A stretch of 64,000 bases of DNA, taken from Erpobdella octoculata (Eukaryota; Annelida; Clitellata; Hirudinida; Erpobdellidae). The stretch lies in contig OZ022247.1 of the NCBI GenBank assembly GCA_963978895.1, positions 5,421,266 to 5,485,265 of the forward strand. The letters are read 5' to 3'. The notes under the pieces were generated by a model. It saw only the letters and a list, made by a program, of their open reading frames with translations. It made no database searches and was not told the DNA's origin. This document shows positions 1-11,600 of this stretch, piece by piece (position 1 is the first letter of the stretch; every line of letters begins with the position of its first letter). The translations under genes were made by a program, and so were the position numbers.

Positions 1-543
1 TTCATGTCCCCTATACCCTGTGGCGGATCTAGAGATTCCTGGGGGATGCACTTCAGAAATTTTTCACATTCTCTTCAATAAAGCTGATGACCGGAGAGGG
101 GTAGTTTTATGTATTTTTCAAAATATTTTTTAAAGACTTCCTCTTTCTTCTCCCAAAAAAGATATGGTCGTTTTCCAAAAACCAGGTATTATACCCAAAA
201 AATATCAATTAATACTTTAGAGGAGGATGCATCTCTCCACCCCTCTATGCTTGTACCTGCATATTTATATAGATATAAAAGGTAATGTGTGTGTGTGAGA
301 GAGCATTCGCTTATCACATCCAAGCCGCAGGATCAACATTTGACATGCAAGTAGACTTCATTATTAAGAAAATTTTGAAAAATTACGAAAAAAAATCAGT
401 TATTTATTTTATGTTTCATTGGCAAAAAGGAGAAAAAAAAACTAAACGAAAAAAACCCGGGCAACACCGGGTAACCCTGTCAGTAAGCTATATAATGATG
501 GGAAAATTTTGCCCCCCTGGAAAATGCTGAATTTACGTCCCTG
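1..543 (+). mobile_element. hAT-type non-autonomous element, family 1, right part (left end outside window)
   Basis: The right end reads AATTTACGTCCCTG and stops at 543. The interior matches two complete copies of the same family in this window (20856-22353 and 28901-30278), which have a CAGGGACGTAAATT terminal inverted repeat and 8-bp target duplications. No transposase is visible. The segment at about 455-495 contains a hairpin of the form CCCGGGCAACACCGGGTAA that looks like a Helitron 3' end. Confidence 0.8.
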
Positions 544-1002
544 GTTTGCACGATGAAGGGGTTTTTGATCAGTTAGCCGGCCCACTAGGCCCACTACAAA
601 GTCTGTCTCGACTCTCAAATAGGCACAGTAGTCTTTTGAAAGAAAATTTATTAATATGTGCATTTTACTATCTTTGAAACTCTAAAAATCATCATTTCAT
701 TTTATGTGTCCTTTTTTTTAATTATGTTTATAATTTTTACTTTTACTCTTTGTAAACGATTGTGGTTTGACGATGGATGGAATACGGATTATTTGAATTG
801 AATTAAGTTGAAGTGAATAGTTGATTGTTATAAATTATTTTGACTGGATCCTTCATTCATCCTTCCATTCATCCGTCCGTCCAATAAGTCATTCCTTCAA
901 CTATTTATCGATAATCCTTCTGAACGTCGATTTCATCATTTTCGTCATCGATATCATCACCATCACCTTCACCATCGTCATCGCTACTACCATCACCATC
1001 AT

Positions 1003-1054
<52 letters not shown>

Positions 1055-1992
1055 GGCATCACTATCACCATCACCATCACCATCACCATAACCATAACCA
1101 TAACCATAACCATCACCACCACCACCACCACCGCCACCACCACCACCATCACCATCACCATCACCACCATCACCACCATCACCACCATCACCACCATCAC
1201 CATCACCATCACCATCACCATCATCATCATCATCATCATCGTCGTCGTCGTCGTCATTATCATCAAACGCTTAATTGCCTACCACCTCAAGCGTGACAGA
1301 CTGAAACTTAGATCATATACAGTTTCATTAGTTTCAATATGCACAAGCTGGTCCGAGCGCTTTAATGCCGAAAGGCTAGTTTCCTCAAGAGACTTCAAAA
1401 CTCTAAAATAAAACTTATAATTTCTACTAAACCAGAAAACGTAACAAGATTTCTTACCGTTTTAATGTCTGACATTGTTATGAAACAGTGTCATCATAGC
1501 GATTAGTCATGACATTCATGTCAGAGTTCGTTGCCTAATAATTCTACATTATGTTGAATGTCACTGTTTCTTACTTTTAAAATCTTTGTTTGGTTAATTA
1601 TCATTTCACTAACGCATACACTTACTCAGAACACACACACACATACATACACAAACAAACACACACAGCCAAACACATGTGATCTAAATGATTGCTAACG
1701 TGTGACAGAATTCGAAAACATCTATCTCTCTTGTCAACTTCATTTGACAACTTCACTTCCCATTTGTGTTGCATTAAAATATTAAATACAGCCATGAAAT
1801 TAGATAAATATGAATTTTACAGTTGGACAAACAAAGTAAAAATACAACACAATTGGGTTGAAGATAGCTTCTAATCGATTTAAGGATATTATAATCAGTA
1901 TATTATCCATAATCTATAACTATTAAACAAAACCCGTTAATTAATCTATTAATGCATAATTTATCTTTATGTAATTAAGATCTCTCCCACAA
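544..1992. other. Distal upstream region of CP2 copy A, no gene seen
   Basis: AT-rich DNA holding a CAT/CAC trinucleotide array (946-1264) and a short CA-rich stretch near 1630-1680. The open frames here are low-complexity translations of the array or short chance frames. I see no exon, RNA gene or transposon end. Confidence 0.6.
946..1264. repeat. (CAT/CAC)n imperfect trinucleotide array
   Basis: Mixed CAT, CAC, CGT and CCATAA units run for about 320 bases. Both strands are open in some frames (poly-Thr/Ile on +, poly-Met/Val on -), but composition alone explains this, so no protein is called. Confidence 0.9.
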
Positions 1993-2097
1993 GATGCTGG
2001 TCCACAAATCTTCTGTCATACGTTTAACCTTGGCAGTGATTTTATGAAAATTAGCTCCCTATATAATTAAAGATGTTTATTCATTTAAGACCTCCTG
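1993..2097 (+). promoter_or_regulatory. Conserved non-coding block upstream of CP2 copy A
   Basis: The block matches, in inverted orientation, 54312-54425 upstream of copy B, including exact runs such as TGGTCCACAAATCTTC and ATGAAAATTAGCT, and further AAAGATGTTTATTCATT. It starts about 615 bases before the copy A ATG. A shorter second conserved block (TTGGTGCCT then AGTTGCC) lies at about 2335-2360, just before AT-rich AAATATAAAG at about 2408, which could be the core promoter. Retention between otherwise diverged flanks suggests promoter or enhancer function, which is an inference. Confidence 0.6.
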
Positions 2098-2607
2098 CTG
2101 TTTCCTGTTCAACCTTCAACTGAATTAATTAACAAAAATAATCACATTGCCTTATATTATGAACAAATTCAACTCCCCAGGTTAATGCTATTAAGCTACG
2201 ATATTACTAACATTGCTAGTATTTTAGTTTTTTGTTTCCTTTAAAAACATACGTTATTCTAAAAAGGTTCACCTAAACTAGTTAAAGTTGGAATCTTTAA
2301 AGTCAGTGCAAGGAAGGACTGACATTGTGCCATTGTTGGTGCCTGCTAGTTGCCGGCCGATTGACTGACTGCCTTGGGCATTGTCGCTTTCCTTGCATTA
2401 GTCGCATAAATATAAAGTGCACTCGAAGTTTCGCGGTTGCATCGGGATAGTTAGAGAGCGGACACGTCGTTAAGTGTTTAATTGAAAGTTATGTTTTCGA
2501 GTTAGATGTGGGTGGTTTTTAAAGAGACCGAATCAAGGCAGGTGCTGAAAAAGCAAGTCGTGGCTGGAATTGTAAAGAGCAGCTTGTCTTTATAAAGAAA
2601 CAAAAAA

Positions 2608-5600
2608 ATGGATTTTAACCAGGAGATCGAGTACGGAAAATATGATTTGGATTCCAGCAAATATGATCTGGACCCAAGTAAATATGATCTGGATCTGCTA
2701 GGGTCAGTTTATTTTTGGTATTAATATTCGTCGTCCTCGTGACAAATTGTCTAGACATATAAACCAATCTTGAGAACATGACTTTTACAACCTTTACAAA
2801 TGTTCAAAATATTCTATACAAATTGGTGAAACTTGAATTCCTTTTCATACAGTTATTTGAATTGCTACATTTTCTTATAACCCCATTTTACAAAAACCTC
2901 AGATCTTGCAACTGCGCTGTAAAATAATTCTTCTTCTTGAATTTTTTTTAATTTTTAAAAAATTGCAATTAAAGTTTTAGCCCAGTTTTTTTCATAGAAA
3001 GCTGCACATCGCCCGTATAGTAATAGTAAGCATTATACAACTGAGTATTTCGATAGATTGATAGATGATTATTTCAAATTCAACTCCTTTATGATTATAC
3101 TTTAAATTTACATAGTTTCTAATAGAAATTATTTTTATTGTTTCTTGTAGCGGCAGTTTCAACATTTTTAAAAGCGAAAACTCGTCGGACATCGAATGCG
3201 GAACGTGTCCACACCACTCGCCACTGGCGCACTGCAGCTGCGTCAAATCCAGCCTGACAGCGCAACTGGTCAGCTCTCACTTCCATACTCAACATGGCAG
3301 CCAACAGCAACAGCAGCAACTTACTCTACACCAATTCCACTCACCATCCACCATTTCTCTCCTGCAGCAGATTCCATCCAACCACTCTTTCCATCCATCC
3401 TCTCCTCTCAATACGGCTTCCAGCATCGACCAACTGCTAAACTTCAGCAGGTAATTTTTAAAAGATAATTACTAAAATAATTAAATAATATTAACAATTA
3501 TTGTTTCTATAGCCATTAATAGTTTGTTTTTATTTTTATTTTTTTTATAAAAAAAAAGGGTTGGTTGTATTTGTAAAAGTAACTTTAAGAGTTATTTATC
3601 TGTCTCTTCTTTATTACGCTGTGAAACAATTGCGATGATCTTACGAAACGACAGTTTTATCTGCTTTGTTCTTTTCTTTCTATGTCAGTATTTTAATTGG
3701 CATTGATTGTAGGAATTCGTCAAAACAAGGATATCTTGATATAACAACTGGATCCACAACCTACTCTAGTAGGCCTAAGGTTTTATCGCATCTTATATCA
3801 TAATTATAAATGAATTGATGTAAAAAACTACAAAAGCCTAGTAGTTATATCATACTTCTACAACTTTTGATTTAACTATGACGTAATTGGCTGAACTGTC
3901 TAGGCCTACTAGAGTAGGTTGTGGATCCAGTTGTTATATCAAGATATCCTTGGTCTGTATTTTTTAAAGATAATACAACAAAAATTCAAGCAACTTATAA
4001 AAACTTTAATAAAGTTTACGATGAAATGTTTAATACAGCACTGTATGTCTATTGCTGCTTGCATAATAAGATTTGGTTTCTTGCTGTTTATCCTTCTTTA
4101 TCCTAGCATGAGACCTGCTCTCGGCAAGCAATGTAGGATTAGAAAGAACCCTAACTCTGTCTATTGAAAAAGTATCGAAAAAACATACTTCCGTGTCACA
4201 ATTTTCTCGAAACTGACCAATCATTATAAATAAATCCTAATAATTTTCTTTCCGCACAAAACAATTTTTATTGTTTATTTAAGGTTTAATTTAGACGCTA
4301 TATCCTCTTATATCTCTTAAGCTTTTTAGTTTACGGCAACTGTTCCCGTATTTGCGAGAGCTAACTGGGTAGGTAATTGGATTCGAACCAGCCAGAAAGC
4401 GTTTTAGAGCTGCTAAAAATCTATCTTTTGAAGGAAAAGAATTTTTCATAGCAGATAAGAAATTAAATCAAAAACTAAAAACCGTTGGAACCGGTGGATG
4501 AAATTTCTAAAGGTTGCATTCAAAAAATACTTTTGTGGCATAGCTTTTCATAGTTTAATTTAGTTTTATTAAAAGTTCAATAACGTTTTAATTTTTTTAC
4601 AAATTAGAAATAATCTGAGTTATTTTGTGTGCTTCTGAGTAATTTCACCGTTCTGTTGCTTCTTGATAGTTAATTATTTCGCCCATGACTTTTACAGCTC
4701 CAAAGGAACCGTGATTTATAAACATGATTAAAACGTAAATTATAAACATAAAATTTGGTATTGTTGTATGATTTTATTTTGATTCAACTTCTTAAGCAAA
4801 TTTTCCTGCACTTTGATGGCTCAAACTCTTCCTGGTGTAAAACTAACCGAAGAACCAGTCACATGTCTTAATCAAGGTTGGCTAGCATGTATGTATGTAT
4901 GTATGTATGTATGTATGTATGTATGTATGTATGTATGTATGTATGTATGTATGTATGTATGTATGTATGTATGTATGTATGTATGTATGTATGTATGTAT
5001 GTATGTATGTATGTATGTATGTATGTATGTATGTATGTATGTATGTATGTATGTATGTATGTATGTATGTATGTATGTATGTATGTATGTATGTATGTAT
5101 GTATGTATGTATGTATGTATGTATGTATGTATGTATGTATGTATGTATGTATGTATGTATGTATGTATGTATGTATGTATGTATGTATGTATGTATGTAT
5201 GTATGTATGTGTGTGTATGTATGTATGTATGTATGTATGTATGTATGTATGTATGTATGTATGTATGTATGTATGTATGTATGTATTTCAACATGATTAA
5301 ATAGTTTGAACAGTCTTGATTCAACAGGACAGTCCTATGACATAAAGCTGAAGCGATACACCGACGAAACCAGTCTAACGAAGTTTTACAAGGCAAGTTT
5401 ATTGTGTGTGATTTTTCAAATCATTGAAAACTGTTGCCTTTTAAACTGCTAGCCAATTCTCGCATAGACAGCAACATCATAACTAAGCCAGTTTTTTATT
5501 CAACAGAGCAACATCATACTGATGTTCCATCACAGACGACTTCAACAAAAAGAGAAGGAACAGTTTCAGGACTGGATCGTCAAACAGCCAGATCAAAGAC

Positions 5601-8600
5601 TTTTGGAGTTAGGTTGGTTGGTTTATTATTTGACAGGAACAAAACTATCAAACTTTTTTCTTCAATTTTGCAATGGTAACTTATTCAAGCTCGTCTTACA
5701 GTAACACATTTAGCTTTAAAAGATGTGTTTAGATGCTGCTAATATCTATTGTGTAAATTAGCTTTAAGCTAATATTTTTTCAAACACAAAAACAAGTTAA
5801 AATGTAAAACTCAAGTATTAGGAGAAAAATTATAATTATTTGGATAAAAAACTGCCAATAATTTAGTAGATTATTGACCACATTGATTTTCAAACTAACC
5901 ATTGTTTATTATTGTAAACTGGGACTAGATGTGCCAATGGCATACAACATTCATGGCACGGAAGAAAGTCCACGCACGCCACACATGGCCACGGTGACCT
6001 GGCTGGGTCGGGGCGAGACCTCCATCTCCGTCAAGATCAACTGCATCAGTACAGAATTCACTACGAAAAGACACGGAGGAGAGAAAGGAGTGCCACTTAG
6101 ATTGCAGGTGGACACTTTTGCAGTACTCGGTGAAAGTGATGAGCAGCAAGAACTCGTCCACAGATCTTACTGCCTTGTCAAAGTTTTCAAAGTAATTATA
6201 TTTTTTTACTAAGTTTCTCGTATTAATCATATAAATCCTAACCAAGTGTTGCTGCACTTTCCAAAACGTAAAAGATATTGCACTCTGTGTGGTCAAAAGC
6301 CGAACATAACTCATGTAGAAATGAATCATGTCACGTTATAATATGACAGTTGTGTAGATTCTGCCAATTCGAGAAGCCCCATGATTTAGTACCGTCTACA
6401 AATCATTAAGTGACGGTTTTACTATTTGTCTGCCACGTCAAGCAGACATTTGTTTACAGAATCTAGTTTGTCGTTTTTACTTTTGCAGCCAAATGGAGCC
6501 GACAGAAAAAACAAACACGAAGCTACAAAATATTCCAAATTACCTCCTGCTGAAAGGGTTAGTAAAAATAGTGATTAGATTTAATTCAAAAAGATTTTAT
6601 TTTGACAAGTGCACTTAAAGATCTTGTTATAGTTTTGATATGCCAATCAAATGCATGATTACTGAAAAAATACAATTCACAACAAAAATGAGAAAAATTT
6701 ATTTCAAAAGCATAATAAACATTTTATCAGATTAAGCAAACTGCCAAATACTGCTTCATTCAAGAAATGACCAAATTCCCTCAAAATTGAGCCATAAATC
6801 ATTTTAACTCTTGTTCATTTATATCAAACTTGACATGGACATGACGAAGAAACCTAAAGAAATCGTTTTGAAACGAATAAGAAAACTACTCGTCACCAAT
6901 AAGCTTCTCTTCAAGTTTACGATTCAAAATCTTTTCATCTATGACATAACTATTGTTCAAGATCGCTAGAACAGCTGAAGTGATATGGGCATCATCTTTT
7001 GACTTAATTTAAGTACTGTACATCTACGTGTAATGCATAAATAACTTTCTGATAAATTCATTTTGCCCTAATTCGATACAAACCTTTTGAATACTACTAC
7101 TAGGAAGCCGATATTTGTGATTCAGTCTCGGAATGAGATTCCCATCGGCAAGACCGAGGAGCTGCGAGAAAGGCCTTTGATTGCATGGCTGTTTCTAAAT
7201 TTTATCAAAAAGAGGACTGCAGTTATAGTGAATGCCATAGACAGAGCTTAACGTTCAATTATTTTTATTAAGAACTGTGCAAACAATGTTTTGATGTGTT
7301 TTTTAAACATTTTTAGATTTTTTTTTCACTTTTTTAGGAGATTTACCACCCGTCATTTGACGCTACCTTATTTGCCGAAGTAAATGTTTAAATGATTTTT
7401 TATAATTTTTAAATGATATAAGTTGTTTTTAAATGTGCAACTATCAATAAAAAGTATTAATTAAATTTTTGTTAAATATTTTCAAGAATAAGACTTGTTT
7501 CCTATATTATTACTGTAATTCGATCATAATTATTTGTCCAGGTTCAACATCATCAGATCAAGGACTACTCTCCGAAAGAATGGTTTTTAGACGAGCACTT
7601 GGTCAAACAAGAAGTGATAAAAGAAAAACCCCTTCAACAGAAGTAAAATTTAAGAATAAATCTAAAAATTGCAAATAGAAACGCAAACATTGAAAAACTA
7701 ACATGTATTAGTAAAAACAGAAATTAAAATATATAAAAGTAAGTAATTAAAATAAATAAACAAATTGTTTCAAAATGTCAATCTATAAATTCAAAAAAAT
7801 AAGTTAATGAATTTAATCAGGACAAGTTTAGTTTAACTAATATCTGAAATTAATAAAAGAATGGGTCAATAATGAAATTATTAAAATCGGAAAATATTGG
7901 GGAGAGATGTGGTGGCGGAGAAATGTGGGTGGGGGAGAAATGTGGGTGGGGGAGAAATGTGGTGGGGAGAAATGTGGGTGGGGGAGAAATGTGGTGGGGG
8001 AGAAATGTGGTGGGGTTTTCAAACCTGGAATCAAATGGCTTTGGTTAGCTGTGTATCTTGTAGACTTTTATGTTTTCGCAGAGTTACTTCGTTTAGCTTA
8101 GATACGATGACGACACTGAATGGAGATGACCATTGTTTATGCTACATGGTTGATTATTTGTTGTGTTTTTTTAATTAGAAACAAAGCAATTCCCAATGAC
8201 TTAGCAGAACGAAAACTATTAAAAATAATTTATGAAAAAAAATCGTTATTTTGTTAAATTGTGTTTATTCTTATTATCATCATAAACAAGGAAAATTATT
8301 CACCACCAACAGATCACCACCGGTTTGCACAACTCCGCAATTCATTAAAAATGATTCTCTCCAGAACAATTTTGTAAGGAAAGTTTTAAATTTTTATCGA
8401 TTCATTTTGTTCTTTTTAAATTATAATCAAATATTTCAATTCAGATGATTTCATCGTCAAACTGTTTTTCTTCTGACATTTCCATGGAATCAGACAAACT
8501 CATTGAAAAACTCAAAACTGGTAAAAATATTTGTTTAGTTTTAAAAAAATATTTATAATAAAATATTTCATCGTAAATAAATTAGCGCATATGTGTATAA

Positions 8601-11600
8601 TTGTTATATAAAATAACTGCTACAGTGAAGTTATAATTAGCAGATATTATACACTTAATTTTTTCGTATCGCCCTTGAAACCTAGTGTCTCTTTTTCCAC
8701 AGAAAAACTACAAGAACAATTTGCAAGATCATCATCATCACCTCTCTTAGAACTATCATCATCACCGTCCTCCAACAGAACCTCAACTCCACCGATAGAT
8801 TTACACCAAAACTCAACAAAGGCTGGTACAAATTAATGGCTGAACTACTTTTTGTTGATTCTGTCGCCATAACCTTTGATACGTAATAATATAATTAATA
8901 TAATTAATTGATTTTTTTTCTTAGGATGGACTGGGTGCAATAATTTTAAGTAAAGAATCAAGTGTTGAAGATGTGCGCGCATGGTTGTGTCAGAACAGGT
9001 TCGAGAAGTGGATTGATGACTTTCAAAACTTCACAGGTGAACATCTTTATCTCTTTATATTAAGTTCAAAACCTTTCAGAGGTACTGTAAACAGTGATTT
9101 AAAGAAAATTGAAAACGCATTGTATTCACGTGTCAGGTGAGGATATGTTTCGTCTCAACAAAGATGACGCTGAACAAATCTGCGGAAAGTCAGAAGGAAT
9201 TAGAATGTACAACAAAATTTATATCAAGTATGTATTGCTTTATGAATATGATAAATTCACAAAATTATGCTTCTTATTTGACTAGAAAAAAGTTTTTTTT
9301 TGTTTTCCAAAAATTCTGCATTTTGTTTACTCAATTCCTATTTTTGAGTTATTCGTTAAACGCTAGCTCTCCAAAGCGCAGCAAACTTTGATTAATTGGC
9401 CTTCTAACACACCAGAACATAGAACATAGACGTTATTCATTGACATGCAATTTCAATCAACAAAACAAGAACAAAAACTTCATAAACATATCACATATAT
9501 ACAGTGGCGTAGCTATGGGGCGGGGTCGGCCTGCCCGGGGTGTTACCTGTTTGGGGGCGACATCCGGCTGCAATGAAAAAAAACTGTACAGAAACTCCAC
9601 GGAATGAAATAACGGCTCAAATTAAAAAAAAAAACTATACACATATTTTGATTTTTCATATTTATGCGCGGCCTCTTACGGAATAATTTAGTAATCTAGT
9701 TACTTAAATCTGTAACGCCAGACACCAACGCTACATTTGGCATCTGTTAAAAATTCAACAAGGCATTGGAGGACTCATTATGCTGCAGTGAAAATACTAA
9801 CGAAAAATTTTGACCGAGCTGTGGCTGCAATTTCGGAATTTTTTGATCAACAAAATATTTTAGACACAAGAGGTGCTGTGCTGAACCTATAATCTGCTGT
9901 ATGTAACTTAATTTGTTTGTTACCTCTTCTTTTGGAATGATATATACCAAAGGAAAATAAATTTTGCTCAGATTGCATTGCAAAGTAAAGGCTTGAGCAT
10001 TGATCAGTTGGCCATAATAAAAGAGGTGCTTCGTCTTTATATTCAAGAAAAACGGGATAATATTGTAGAAGAAGCAATAGGACTTGCTGCAAAAAAAATT
10101 GGAGGAATACGACATTCCAATGGAAAAACAAATTTGTCGTAAAAACTTATGACCGGTGAAAACGATAACAGTTGAAAATCAAAAGGATATGCTGGAATGT
10201 CTGGAACTTCAAGCTAGATCAAAATTTATTTAAGATGTAGGCTTCATCATTCTAGGTTGTCCAAGCAAATACTTTGTTCTTGGCAAACATCGATGAGTTG
10301 AAATCATTTGTAACAAATTTAACTGGCTTGATTGTTGAGGTATCAGAAGCAGAACTCCTCCTATAAGTACCAAAGTTGAGAAGATATTTAAAAGCAGCCA
10401 ATATTACTGTGTCTAATTGAGATGCGTAGGCTCTTTGAAAATCCTCGTGGAATGGGATTATTTATGACAATTTGCTTATCTGTTGCTTCGTGCTAGAGGA
10501 GCTTTAGTAAATTAATCAAAAACTACTTACGGTCAACAATGAGCAATAAGAGGCTAAACAATCTTGCAATGTTAACGATCGAAAACGAGGCAAAACAAAC
10601 TATTAATTTTGAAAATGTGATTTCCGAGTTTGTAGCTGTCAAAAGCTAGAATGAAGAGATTATAATACTTGAAATATTTTTTAAGTAAAAGTTTTAGCAA
10701 GTTTCTTCAAAATATGTTTGTGATACTTGATTGATAGTTTTATAATTTGATGATCAATGACATCAAATTTTTTAAATGTTCATTTAAATTGTTGTATTAA
10801 AATCATACTTCACGCTTACCTGATTTTTTGTTTTTTATAATTTTAATTTTAACCGTTTTTGAGGGGTGACACCATTGATGTCGGTAGATTAAACAAAAGA
10901 AAGACGATTGATATATAACGGTCTTGTCGTTAGTATTTTCATAATGCTAGCCACGACACTGCATGTATCTATAATTCATTTTCACACGTGCATATCTAAT
11001 TCACCATGGGTGTAATTAAGTAATTAATAATATATTGTGATAGAATCTGTGCGATCTGGCCCTGGTGTCCTACATCTTATCTTACATGAATGTACAAGCA
11101 TAACATGTGTGCAATCGTGTTGAATGTGACACATTTTTGACGTACGTCAATAAGACATCTATTAAAGTGATGAAATTTTTAAGTACGTATTTTTTGTTGT
11201 TTTTGCAGTTCTCCGACAAGCGACAAGTTTCGGATTTTCGTTTACAACAGCAAAGGTTTACTTGTATAATAATAATATTATTATTATTATTCTCATAATA
11301 CATTAATACTGTTTATTCATTTTAAAAGGTTAAAAAAATTAAATTTGTTGACGTGCACAACCTAAAACAAATATAAATTTAGAACATGAAAACAGAGCGC
11401 TTAAAAAGTAAACAAAAAGGACATGGAACTGCGGCAAATAAAAAAAACCATTTTTATTGAAAAGGCATATATGAAGACCACACATGAAAATGATTTATTA
11501 ACAGCAACGCACTAAATTTGAGCGTGATGAATGCTAACACATTGCAGTTATGTGGTAACACAAGTAACCGTTGAAGTGCGAAATGCTGTTTATTCAGGAA

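Larger units (their letters stand above)
8925..11255 (+). other. SAM domain exons of copy A (exons 13-15)
   Basis: The segments SVEDVRAWLCQNRF, WIDDFQNFTGEDMFRLNKDD and AEQICGKSEGIRMYN match the SAM-like region that separates LSF/TFCP2-type proteins from the Grainyhead branch. Exon 15 gives the short FRIFVYNSKG strand corresponding to LTIYVC in human TFCP2. Copy B has the same three-exon split and phases. Confidence 0.9.

Noticed and set aside
821..1411. 196-residue Thr/Ile-rich open frame
   Set aside because: Explained by the CAT/CAC array, with no ATG-led conserved sequence outside it.
4813..5396. Long open frames of CMYV or YIHT repeats on both strands
   Set aside because: They are translations of (ATGT)n. 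The only real coding part is 4797-4876, exon 3 of CP2 copy A.
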